NCBI GenBank assembly: GCA_902589825.1
Contig: CACIUL010000013.1
Location: forward strand, 1 to 61,297
From: an uncultured Verrucomicrobiota bacterium
GTDB lineage: Bacteria; Verrucomicrobiota; Verrucomicrobiia; Verrucomicrobiales; DEV007
Direction of reading: 5' to 3'
Length of the DNA: 61,297 bases
Each line of letters opens with the position of its first letter. Positions within the stretch are counted from its first letter, which is position 1. The notes beneath the pieces were generated by a model, which was not told the origin of the DNA, did no database searches, and saw only the letters and a program-made list of their open reading frames with translations. The translations under genes were made by a program, and so were the position numbers. This document shows positions 18,030 to 26,303 of this stretch, in pieces.

Positions 18030-19750
18030 GCGAGCAAGCCGGCAGTAAAACCACCCTGACCCGCTGGATTATAAAGAGCCCCTTCATAGCTGATGGAGGG
18101 TCCCCGGGTTCTGACTTCGCTCCTGTAATCGACGCGATACTTACAAACCGCGAGATCGTTTCCGCTGCCCAACGCCAAGCCTTCCTTGAACCAAGGCTTG
18201 CAGATCTCTCTGATCCGTTTGAAATGCCTGGAATGAGCGCTGCCGTTGAGCGGGTTTTTGCCGCAGCAGACCGCGGGGAAAAAGTGGCGCTCTACGGCGA
18301 TTACGATGTGGATGGTGTCACTTCGCTCACTTTGCTAAAAGCCATCCTTGATGCCTATGGCATCCTTTGCGGGACGTTCCTGCCACACCGCATTGGAGAA
18401 GGATACGGGCTTTCCATTGATGGCCTTGGTCGTTGCCTTGAAGAACAATCTCCCGATTTGCTTATCGCCGTTGATTGCGGAACGACATCTATTGAGGAAA
18501 TTCAATGGTTGAAGAACCGCGGAGTTGAATCCGTTATCCTTGATCACCACGAGCCTGCACCCGAAGGCCTGCCGGACTGCATCGCGTTGGTAAACCCCAA
18601 AGTTGCTGAGCCGGGCAAATCCTGCCGCCTTGACTACCTTTGCAGTGCAGGTGTGGTGTTTAAACTGGCTCATGCCATGCTTAAGAAACGCCCGGTTGAT
18701 GGTTTCCGCCTGCGCGATTACCTCGATGTCGTGGCGGTGGGCACAGTGGCCGATATTGTCCCATTGAGGGAAGAAAACCGGACACTTGTAAAGCGTGGTT
18801 TGCATGAGCTGGCGCGCACGCGCAACGCGGGTTTGGCTGCCCTTGCTGAAATTGCCGGGATCAACCCGCCTTATGGAGCGCAGGATATCAGCTTTCGTAT
18901 CAGCCCCAGGTTGAATGCGGCAGGCAGGCTTGATACTGCTGCTGCCGCCCTTGATCTCATGCTTTGTGAAAATCCCAGTGAGGCACAACGGCTGGCTGCA
19001 GAGCTGGACAAACAAAATCAGATCCGTCAGGAGCTTGAACACGGCGCTGCAACCAGTGCCATTGCCTCAATAGAAAACGAGCATGCCGGACAATGTGATC
19101 ACGGCATCGTTATTGCGAGCCGGGAATGGCATCCCGGTGTTGTCGGCATCGTGGCATCCAGAATTTGCAGAAAATTTAACCGGCCGGCATTTGTCATAGC
19201 TGTTGATGATAACGGTGTCGGCAAGGGAAGCGGAAGAAGCATTGGGGGAATATCCCTGGTGGACATAATCAACTCTGGGCGTTGTCATCTGTTGAGTGGT
19301 GGCGGACATGATATGGCTGCTGGCATATCCATCCGCGAAGATCAGGTCGATGCCTTTCGCGTGCACCTTAACACCCATGTCCGGGATACCGTGGATCCCG
19401 AGGACATGGTGCCGCGCCTGCATATTGACACTGAGTGCCGGCTCGAGCAGCTGCGCCTTGAAATCCTTGATGAATTCCTGCGGCTTGAACCCTTTGGGGC
19501 TGCAAACCCTGAACCTCTGTTGATCGCCCGTAATGTTGCGCCCACCTCCGAGCCTCGTATACTCAAGGACAAGCATTACCGCTTCAGCCTCCAACAGGAC
19601 AGGGTCGTTCGTGATGCCATCTACTTCAACGGGGTTGAAAACGGCCTGCCTTGCCCGCCATGGGATGTTGCCTTTAACATTATGCGCAATGATTTTCGGG
19701 GTCGGGTCAGCCTGCAAATGAATGTCCGGGCGCTGCGCCCTGCGGAATAA
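18026..19750 (+). CDS. recJ: Single-stranded-DNA-specific exonuclease RecJ
   Basis: RecJ degrades single-stranded DNA 5' to 3' in recombination and mismatch repair. The 574-residue length matches the family. The DHH phosphoesterase motifs are present: YGDYDVDGVTS (D92, D94, D96), LLIAVDCGTTS, ILDHHEPA (D173, H174, H175), VAVGTVADIVPL. The DHHA1 part has GKGSGRSIGGISL and GGHDMAAGIS, followed by the C-terminal OB-like region. It starts with GTG overlapping the preceding stop and is followed after 11 bp by recG. The two recombination genes therefore probably share a transcript. Confidence 0.96.
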   Translation: MSEQAGSKTTLTRWIIKSPFIADGGSPGSDFAPVIDAILTNREIVSAAQRQAFLEPRLADLSDPFEMPGMSAAVERVFAAADRGEKVALYGDYDVDGVTSLTLLKAILDAYGILCGTFLPHRIGEGYGLSIDGLGRCLEEQSPDLLIAVDCGTTSIEEIQWLKNRGVESVILDHHEPAPEGLPDCIALVNPKVAEPGKSCRLDYLCSAGVVFKLAHAMLKKRPVDGFRLRDYLDVVAVGTVADIVPLREENRTLVKRGLHELARTRNAGLAALAEIAGINPPYGAQDISFRISPRLNAAGRLDTAAAALDLMLCENPSEAQRLAAELDKQNQIRQELEHGAATSAIASIENEHAGQCDHGIVIASREWHPGVVGIVASRICRKFNRPAFVIAVDDNGVGKGSGRSIGGISLVDIINSGRCHLLSGGGHDMAAGISIREDQVDAFRVHLNTHVRDTVDPEDMVPRLHIDTECRLEQLRLEILDEFLRLEPFGAANPEPLLIARNVAPTSEPRILKDKHYRFSLQQDRVVRDAIYFNGVENGLPCPPWDVAFNIMRNDFRGRVSLQMNVRALRPAE

Positions 19751-19761
19751 TTCACCGTTTT

Positions 19762-21840
19762 ATGCCCACGCTTCGACCTGAAACCCCAATTGCAGAACTT
19801 GAGGCTCTCGATACGAAGCTTTGCACGAGGTTGCAAAAGGCCGGGTGTCGTTGTCTTGCGGACCTGCTTACCTATTATCCAAGGCGTTATGAAAACCGTG
19901 GTCAGTTCCATGCTTTTCCCCCGGCTGAAACTGGCAGTGCTGTCTGCCTGCGGGGATATGTTGTGGACAGTGCAAAACGTTTCTTTGGGCGGCGACGTTT
20001 CTTCGAGGCAGTGGTCGAGGATGAGGAAACCGGCGGAATGAACCGAATTACCCTCCGCTGGTTCAATATGGCGTTTATACATAAACTGGTCGCGGTGGGC
20101 CAGCAGATTATCTTTTACGGCAAGGTCAAGCAAAGCGGCAAACGGCTGGTTATGGACCATCCGGAGTTTGAGACATTTGACTCCGGTGCAGAGGAATCCG
20201 GTATACACCTCGGGCGCATTACCCCTGTCTATCCCCTCAAGGAGGGTATTGGTCAGCGTCCGCTGCGCAGGGCTCTTTTTGAAATTACCTCTTCTCTGCA
20301 TGCAGAGGATTTTCCTGAAATCCTGCCCGGCAACAAAAAACCCTTGGATAAGACATCCTTTCTGCCCAGGGGGCAGGCGCTGCAGGCCATTCACTTTCCC
20401 GGCTCGGAAGCGCAGCTCCTGGCTGCCCGCCATACCCTGGCACTCGAGGAGTTTTTCATCCTGCAGCTAAAGGTTGCCCGCCGCCGGGCGGGGCACCTGT
20501 CACTTCCAGGCGCACCGCACTGCGGGAATGGCAAACTTCTTGAAAAGTTTCTCGCTTCCCTGCCCTTCAGGGTAACCGGTGCACAGGAGCGCTGTGTTGC
20601 TGAAATTCGCGCCGACCTTGAAGCGAAGCATCCCATGAACCGCCTGCTTCAGGGTGACGTTGGGTCAGGTAAAACCCTGGTGGCCGTTTCCGCCATTTTA
20701 CTTGCCGTCGAATCCGGTTGTCAGGCCGCACTCATGGCGCCCACACAAATCCTCGCCGAACAACACTATCTTGTCCTCAACCGCTGGCTTTCTCCGCTTG
20801 GCATTCGTGTCGGTTTGCGCACGGCAACCCGAAGGGAAAACGAGGAAATGCCGCTCTTTGATGATTCACAGCCACAAGTGCTCGTGGGCACACATGCCTT
20901 GTTTTACGGGACCGGTGAGTTCGATGACCTGGGACTGGTGGTCATTGATGAGCAGCACAAGTTCGGGGTAACCCAGCGAGGCAGGCTTATTGGACAGGGC
21001 ACCTGCCCTGATGTGCTCGTCATGACCGCCACCCCCATTCCCCGAACCCTGACGCTGACTGTTTATGGTGACCTTGATGTGTCTGTCCTTGACGAGGCTC
21101 CAGGTGGCAGGGGTGAAATTATCACGGCCGTCAGGGCTGCGGGCAAGGATGTCCAGAAAGCAACCCGCTTCCTCAAGGACCATCTGGGCAAGGGCAGACA
21201 GGCCTACCTGGTCTACCCGCTGGTTGAGGATTCAGATAAACTAAAGGCTCAATCTGTTGAGGGCGAATATCAAAAATGGGTGAAGCGCCTGGCCCCCTTT
21301 AAGTGCAGCCTTTTGCATGGGCGGGTGCCCGCAGAGGAAAAGGAAAGCATCATGCATGATTTCAGGGAAGCCAGGACGCATGTCCTGGTAACGACCACCG
21401 TGATCGAGGTCGGCGTTGATGTCGCCAATGCAAACATGATGTATATCTACAATGCTGAGCGCTTCGGCCTGGCTCAACTGCATCAGCTACGAGGTAGAAT
21501 CGGGCGTGGCAGCCACAAGAGCTATTGTATTTTGATGGCCGACAAGCCAAGTGCCGATGCGAGTGAAAAGCTTCGTGTTCTGGAGAAAAGTTCCGACGGT
21601 TTTGAAATTGCCGAGGCGGACCTGAGACTGAGGGGACCCGGGGAATTACTGGGTACGGCTCAAAGTGGAATCAGTGGATTGAAACTCGGTGACCTGGTCA
21701 CAGAACCTGGACTGGTTCAGAAGGCGCGCGACCTGGCGCGTCATGTGATCAATGAAGATGCCGCGCTGGAAAAGCCGGAGCATCAGCATTTAAAGCTCCT
21801 TGTATCCGATGATGAGGATGGACGCGGTGTTTTAGCCTGA
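19762..21840 (+). CDS. recG: ATP-dependent DNA helicase RecG
   Basis: RecG remodels stalled replication forks and branch-migrates Holliday junctions. The 692-residue protein has an N-terminal wedge domain (CLADLLTYYPRRYENR), Walker A GDVGSGKT at 298-305, the DEQH box at 396-399 (VIDEQHKFGVTQR), MTATPIPRTL, and the helicase C-terminal domain with VTTTVIEVGVDVANA and QLRGRIGRG. The C-terminal block GFEIAEADLRLRGPGELLGT is characteristic of RecG. It starts with ATG 11 bp after recJ. Converges on the pdhC gene 52 bp away. Confidence 0.97.
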   Translation: MPTLRPETPIAELEALDTKLCTRLQKAGCRCLADLLTYYPRRYENRGQFHAFPPAETGSAVCLRGYVVDSAKRFFGRRRFFEAVVEDEETGGMNRITLRWFNMAFIHKLVAVGQQIIFYGKVKQSGKRLVMDHPEFETFDSGAEESGIHLGRITPVYPLKEGIGQRPLRRALFEITSSLHAEDFPEILPGNKKPLDKTSFLPRGQALQAIHFPGSEAQLLAARHTLALEEFFILQLKVARRRAGHLSLPGAPHCGNGKLLEKFLASLPFRVTGAQERCVAEIRADLEAKHPMNRLLQGDVGSGKTLVAVSAILLAVESGCQAALMAPTQILAEQHYLVLNRWLSPLGIRVGLRTATRRENEEMPLFDDSQPQVLVGTHALFYGTGEFDDLGLVVIDEQHKFGVTQRGRLIGQGTCPDVLVMTATPIPRTLTLTVYGDLDVSVLDEAPGGRGEIITAVRAAGKDVQKATRFLKDHLGKGRQAYLVYPLVEDSDKLKAQSVEGEYQKWVKRLAPFKCSLLHGRVPAEEKESIMHDFREARTHVLVTTTVIEVGVDVANANMMYIYNAERFGLAQLHQLRGRIGRGSHKSYCILMADKPSADASEKLRVLEKSSDGFEIAEADLRLRGPGELLGTAQSGISGLKLGDLVTEPGLVQKARDLARHVINEDAALEKPEHQHLKLLVSDDEDGRGVLA

Positions 21841-21892
21841 AGATTTTTTCGGGCGCCCGGATGGCCTTATTGCCAATCTGCACTGCTATTTG

Positions 21893-23164
21893 CTAAAGCA
21901 GTATACTTGCAGGGTTTTCTATGCGTTTTTTCAGCTCGGCAAGATAGGATGCGCCGACCGCTCCATCGACAACGCGGTGGTCGCAGCTGATACCAACATC
22001 CATCCTTGCGCCAGCCACAATTTGGCCCTCACTGTCGACGATCGGTTTTTTCACGATGCCGCCAATGGATAAAATCACGGCCTGGGGAGGATTGATAATG
22101 GCATCAAAACTGTTGATCCCGTATGCCCCCAGGTTGGAAACCGTCAATGTGCCCCCACTGAATTCATCTGGTGAAAGTTTTTTCGATCTTGCCCGCTGGG
22201 CCAGGTCCTTCACCTCTAGGCTGATCTCCAGAAGGCTTTTTTCCTGTGCCGAACGGATCACCGGCGTGACCAGGCCGTCATCAAGGGCGATCGCCACTGA
22301 AAGATTGACGTTCGCATATTGAATAATGGCATTGCCGTCAAAAGAGGCATTAACCCGGGGTTCAGCAACGGCGGCACTGGCGGCGGCCTTCAGGATCACG
22401 TCATTGATCGTCAACTTGTTGGATTTTTCCCCGGCAGTTATGTTTGCCTGTTTCAAAAGGCCCATGAGCGGCTCGGCATCCATTTCCACATGCAGGTAAA
22501 AATGAGGAATTTGGGTTTTTGATGCCAGCAGGCGTTCTGCAATAATGGCGCGCATTGAGCTGAGCTCAATCCTCTGGTCTTCAGCTGTTGCTGATGCTGG
22601 ACTTATCATTGCAGGCGGTTTTGTTGCCGGACCCGCGCTAGCCTGCTTTGCTGCATTGCCGGCTGGAGCCCCCTCGAGATCACGTTTCACGATCCGTCCC
22701 CCTGGGCCGCTGCCGGTTATTGCTGATAAATCAATGTTTTGAGCAGTCGCTATTTTACGTGCCAGTGGCGACGCCTTGGCCCGGGCAGCATTGCCGCCGA
22801 CCTGCTCGGAGTTTGGTGCAATCTCCGTTCCTCTCGTTTCATCACCACCTCCAGTGTCCGCCTCGCCTGCCTCTTTTCCAACCGTTATTGCTCCACCCGA
22901 AGGCGGCTGCTCCGGTGCTTGTTCTCCTTCCTCCAGCAAAACTGCCAGCGTCTCCCCAAGTGCTGTCTTTGTGCCTTCCTTGACATAGAGGGCTCCCACG
23001 GTTCCCTCATCAAACGCCACCATCTCCATGGTCGCCTTGTCTGTCTCGACCTCTGCCAGGGGATCACCAACATCCACACTGTCGCCAACCTTAACCAGCC
23101 ACTTGAGCAAGGTACCCTCGGTCATGGTATCGCTCAATTTTGGCATTTGTACGAAATTCGGCAT
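21893..23164 (-). CDS. pdhC: Pyruvate dehydrogenase E2, dihydrolipoamide acetyltransferase
   Basis: E2 moves the acetyl group from E1-bound thiamine diphosphate to CoA through a lipoyl arm. One N-terminal lipoyl domain carries the lipoyl-lysine K43 in VETDKATME. An Ala/Gly/Pro-rich linker follows, then a peripheral-subunit-binding domain (ASPLARKIATAQNIDLSAI, about 130-167). The catalytic domain (about 200-423) ends with DHRVVDGAVGASYLAEL, giving the active-site H396 and D400. It is the third gene of the E1alpha-E1beta-E2 set, 49 bp after E1beta. No E3 (dihydrolipoamide dehydrogenase) lies here. The family also includes other 2-oxoacid E2s, but the E1 sequences next to it favour pyruvate. Confidence 0.93.
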   Translation of the reverse strand: MPNFVQMPKLSDTMTEGTLLKWLVKVGDSVDVGDPLAEVETDKATMEMVAFDEGTVGALYVKEGTKTALGETLAVLLEEGEQAPEQPPSGGAITVGKEAGEADTGGGDETRGTEIAPNSEQVGGNAARAKASPLARKIATAQNIDLSAITGSGPGGRIVKRDLEGAPAGNAAKQASAGPATKPPAMISPASATAEDQRIELSSMRAIIAERLLASKTQIPHFYLHVEMDAEPLMGLLKQANITAGEKSNKLTINDVILKAAASAAVAEPRVNASFDGNAIIQYANVNLSVAIALDDGLVTPVIRSAQEKSLLEISLEVKDLAQRARSKKLSPDEFSGGTLTVSNLGAYGINSFDAIINPPQAVILSIGGIVKKPIVDSEGQIVAGARMDVGISCDHRVVDGAVGASYLAELKKRIENPASILL

Positions 23165-23213
23165 CTTATTTATTCTCTGGAACTTATTTAATGGGTTCTT
23201 TCACCGGTTAATC

Positions 23214-24191
23214 CTAGCCTAGTTGCATGACTTTCTCGACCACCCTGCCAACATTGGGAATTTGCTCCTTTTCCAGTGGCGGGCTGTAAATGGCCGGGGC
23301 ATCAATGGATGTGACCCGCAAAACGGGGGCGTCAAGGTCATCAAAGGCCTCCTGCTGGATGGTGGCAGCAATTTGAGCACTGACTCCACAAAAAGGCTTG
23401 TTTTCATCAACTAAAACCGCGCGGTTGGTTTTGACCACCGAGTTGAGGATGGTTTCCTCATCCAGCGGCCTGATAGAACGAAGATCAACCACCTCGGCAT
23501 CCACCCCCTTTTCCTCCTTAAGTTGTTTTGCAGCCTCAAGGGCAACGAGCACAGAGCGCCCATGGGCAATAAGGCTGACATCCGTTCCGCTGCGCTTCAC
23601 CTCGGCACTGCCAATAGGCAGGGTAAATTCCTCTTCCGGAAGCTCGGAAGCGGCTGCAGGGTCCCCATAAAGCAGGGTGTTTTCCATGAAATAAACCGGG
23701 TCATTGTCCCGAATGGCACTCTTCATCAGGCCGTATGCATCCCTTGCCGTTGATGGCACAACCACCTTGAGTCCCGGCATATTGGCAAACAGGTTCTCCG
23801 GGGTATGCGAGTGGGTCGCGCCGACGTTGGTGCCACCATTTGCCGGGCCCCTGACCACAATCGGGCAGTTGATTAATCCTCCGGACATGTAGCGTACGCA
23901 GGCTGCATTGTTAATCATCTGGTCAAATGCCACGTAGGCAAAGCTGAAGAACATCAGTTCCATAACGGGGCGCACCCCAAGCATCGAAGCGCCGATGCCC
24001 ATTCCGATAAATCCCGCTTCCGAAATGGGTGCATCCACGACGCGCTTGTCCCCCCATTTTTTCCACAGCCCTTCGGTGACTTTATAGGCGCCATCATATT
24101 CGGCCACTTCTTCGCCGATAATGACAACGTTATCGTCATTAGCGAGTTCCTCATCAAGGGCTCTGTTAAGTGCGTGCCGATAAAGCGTCAT
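23214..24191 (-). CDS. pdhB: Pyruvate dehydrogenase E1 component, beta subunit
   Basis: The beta subunit of the alpha2beta2-type E1, which decarboxylates pyruvate. At 325 residues it matches the family. Signatures include NVVIIGEEVAEYDGAYKVTEG, DAPISEAGFIGMGIGASMLG, PIVVRGPANGGTNVGATHS and the C-terminal transketolase-type domain (ADVSLI region to LVDENKPFCGVSAQIA). It lies between the E1alpha and E2 genes with 47- and 49-bp gaps, consistent with a single operon read leftward. The start is ATG at 24191. Confidence 0.94.
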   Translation of the reverse strand: MTLYRHALNRALDEELANDDNVVIIGEEVAEYDGAYKVTEGLWKKWGDKRVVDAPISEAGFIGMGIGASMLGVRPVMELMFFSFAYVAFDQMINNAACVRYMSGGLINCPIVVRGPANGGTNVGATHSHTPENLFANMPGLKVVVPSTARDAYGLMKSAIRDNDPVYFMENTLLYGDPAAASELPEEEFTLPIGSAEVKRSGTDVSLIAHGRSVLVALEAAKQLKEEKGVDAEVVDLRSIRPLDEETILNSVVKTNRAVLVDENKPFCGVSAQIAATIQQEAFDDLDAPVLRVTSIDAPAIYSPPLEKEQIPNVGRVVEKVMQLG

Positions 24192-24238
24192 GATTCTATG
24201 ATTGGAAAAACTTCAATTATTCCGGGAATAAACCAAAT

Positions 24239-25315
24239 TTAGTCGTGGAAGAAATGTCGGCCCTGGTTGCCGGCTTCCGTATCCTTGTCGACCTCAAAAT
24301 AAACATCGTCAGTGATCTCCCCGATCTCCGGGTATGGGCTTTGCTCGGCAAACTCCGCTGCTTGTCGAGCCTCGGACTTTGCTTCCGAATCAATTTGGCG
24401 GTAGCTCTCCTCACTCAATACGCCTTCCTGCATGAGTTGGTTTTTCCACACGTTCAGGGGATCGAAATTTTCCTTGTGATGGACAATTTCCTCGGGTGTC
24501 CGGTATTTCTTGGCGTTGGCATCCGCCACGGAATGTCCCTGATATCGATAGGTCGCCAGTTCGAGTATCGTGGGCCGGTTTTCCTGGTGTGCCCGGTCCA
24601 GGGCCGCCTTGGTTTTTGCACGAACCTCATAGATGTCGTGCCCCTTGGCGCTTTCCCAGGCGATACCGTATGCCTCACCGCGCTGCGCAAGACTGCCCTT
24701 GAAGGCAGAGGAGCGCTTCTGGCTGGTGCCCATGGAGTATCCATTGTTTTCGATAATGTATATCACCGGCAGATCCCAAAGTTCGGCAAGGTTGAGCGAC
24801 TCATGAAAGGCGCCCTGGTTCACGGCTCCATCTCCAAGAAAGCAAAGTGACGAACCAGTAAGTCCTTTATACTTAATACCATACGCAAGTCCTATTCCGA
24901 GCGGTGTTTGCCCGGCAACAATGCCGTGCCCTCCCCAGTAGTTTTTATCCGGTGCAAAAAAATGCATGGAGCCACCCTTGCCCTTCGAGCATCCGGTTGC
25001 CTTGCCGAAGAGCTCCGCCATGCACTCATTCATGCCCATGCCCACGGCCAGCGCGTGGCCATGATCACGGTATGCCGTGATGATATGATCATTTTCACCA
25101 CAAAGCGATATCGTGCCAACGGCAATAGACTCCTGCCCGATATAAAGATGCAGAAAACCGCCCATCTTGTCGGCGTTATAATATTTGAGTGAGACCTCTT
25201 CAAAGCGGCGGATACGGATCATGTCCCGCATCAATTTGATTTTTTCTTCCGCATCAAGTTGCAGATTGATTTCCGCCTGCGCGTAATTGGATTGATCTGC
25301 CAGTTGGGTAGTCAT
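24239..25315 (-). CDS. pdhA: Pyruvate dehydrogenase E1 component, alpha subunit
   Basis: The 358-residue alpha subunit binds thiamine diphosphate: the motif begins GDGAVNQGAF (161-170) and ends IIENN (187-191). Other conserved parts are FLHLYIGQESIAVG, AYRDHGHAL, GKGGSMHFF and YRYQGHSVADANAKKYR, where the serine and arginine of the regulatory loop lie. It is the first gene of the leftward pdh operon. A DUF6580 membrane-protein gene begins the same-strand run 15 bp upstream, so the pdh promoter may lie before that gene or within it. Confidence 0.95.
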   Translation of the reverse strand: MTTQLADQSNYAQAEINLQLDAEEKIKLMRDMIRIRRFEEVSLKYYNADKMGGFLHLYIGQESIAVGTISLCGENDHIITAYRDHGHALAVGMGMNECMAELFGKATGCSKGKGGSMHFFAPDKNYWGGHGIVAGQTPLGIGLAYGIKYKGLTGSSLCFLGDGAVNQGAFHESLNLAELWDLPVIYIIENNGYSMGTSQKRSSAFKGSLAQRGEAYGIAWESAKGHDIYEVRAKTKAALDRAHQENRPTILELATYRYQGHSVADANAKKYRTPEEIVHHKENFDPLNVWKNQLMQEGVLSEESYRQIDSEAKSEARQAAEFAEQSPYPEIGEITDDVYFEVDKDTEAGNQGRHFFHD

Positions 25316-25330
25316 CGAATAAGGTTTTCT

Positions 25331-25915
25331 TTATGCTGCTCGGGGCGCGGCACACCAGCCAGTCTTTTCCACCTGGGGACGCAACACCATATAGAAAGCA
25401 AGCGCGAACACTAGGTTACCTGCCAGTGAGCGCAAGCCAAATACCCATGTTGGCGGAAATCCCGGGCGGCCTGTTGTGAGTGCCTGGACCCACCCAGATA
25501 CACCCCGCGAATAAGCGGGATCATAAAAATAAGCTGCGGTGTTGGTAAGCAAGTAAAAGAACAGCGTCCCGCCAACTCCGGCGCCCAGCACAGCCATCGG
25601 GCCTGCCCGGTTGCCTAAAAAATGACCAACGGCAAAAAGGGTGGCGAAAGCGAGCAAAAGGATGATTGAATATGCATTGATCAGTGGATGCTGATAGTAG
25701 AGGTTCAACAGAACGTCACTCATTATAAAGGCGCCAAAGGTTAGCCCCACGCCAAGACGTCGCGGCAAAAACATTCCACCACAAAGTGCCAGTGCCGCCA
25801 TTGGTGAGAGATTGGCCAGGGTGCGTGCTGCCTCTTCTCCCGCATAGACCGGCACTGTGCGGATCGCAACGAAGATAAAAATAAGAAATAGGCTGATGAT
25901 TAATCGCCAGAGCAT
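25331..25915 (-). CDS. DUF6580-like integral membrane protein
   Basis: A 194-residue protein with about five hydrophobic helices and few charged residues. The block LANLSPMAALALCGGMFLPRR followed by GAFIMSDVLLNLYY matches DUF6580 as I recall it, a family resembling the substrate-binding S components of ECF vitamin transporters. No ATPase or EcfT partner is nearby, so transport is only a suggestion. It ends 15 bp before pdhA on the same strand, so cotranscription with the pyruvate dehydrogenase genes is likely. Confidence 0.7.
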   Translation of the reverse strand: MLWRLIISLFLIFIFVAIRTVPVYAGEEAARTLANLSPMAALALCGGMFLPRRLGVGLTFGAFIMSDVLLNLYYQHPLINAYSIILLLAFATLFAVGHFLGNRAGPMAVLGAGVGGTLFFYLLTNTAAYFYDPAYSRGVSGWVQALTTGRPGFPPTWVFGLRSLAGNLVFALAFYMVLRPQVEKTGWCAAPRAA

Positions 25916-26303
25916 AATGTGCGTTAAGTTATCCTATTTCTCACTTGGTTCTAGGATGTGATATGACTTTTGGTGCATCCGTCGTATTTTTGATCATTGA
26001 TCAGTTTGCCAACTACTCACCCTCTGTTCGCCCAAAATCCAATCTTTAAATAATCGTAGTAGCAATCCGGCTTTCTCAAAGAAACAACGAAGAGGGCACG
26101 GTATCGATATTATTGTAATACATTGATTAACAGTTAGTTATATATTATCCTGTTCGCCTTTCCGGGCTCGGAAAAGTTCAGTTCATCAAATTATCAACAA
26201 ATGTTCCACGTGGAACACCCTTTGGGCGATCGGTTGCCCTGACGGACAGATGTCGTAGATTGTTTTTCGCCCTTTCGCCCTACATCCTCAACAGATTCCC
26301 GCT
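25916..26303. other. AT-rich divergent intergenic region with parS-like site
   Basis: This 388-bp gap separates the leftward DUF6580-pdh operon from mnmG. It holds a doubled TGATCA element (25991-26003), an AT-rich stretch around 26101-26150, a DnaA-box-like TTATCAACA at 26191-26199, the parS-like palindrome at 26202-26217, and a TTTTCCACA near 26312 just inside mnmG. Two imperfect DnaA-like boxes are too few to call an origin. It should contain promoters for both flanking genes, but I cannot assign clear -35/-10 pairs. Confidence 0.5.
26202..26217. other. parS-like centromere site (ParB binding)
   Basis: A perfect 16-bp palindrome, TGTTCCACGTGGAACA, which matches the bacterial chromosomal parS pattern TGTTNCACGTGNAACA and differs from the common TGTTTCACGTGAAACA only at the symmetric fifth and twelfth positions. 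ParB binds such sites and spreads to organise and segregate the origin region. It lies 87 bp upstream of mnmG, a gene that is often close to parAB and oriC in other bacteria; parA and parB themselves are not in the window. Confidence 0.75.

Noticed and set aside
21841-21892. Intrinsic terminator between recG and pdhC
   Set aside because: There is a CGGGCGCCCG palindrome, but the T-run precedes rather than follows it in the plus direction and it becomes an A-run on the other strand.
25916-26303. oriC
   Set aside because: AT-rich with a parS-like site and two imperfect DnaA-like boxes, but no array of true DnaA boxes and no dnaA or dnaN nearby.
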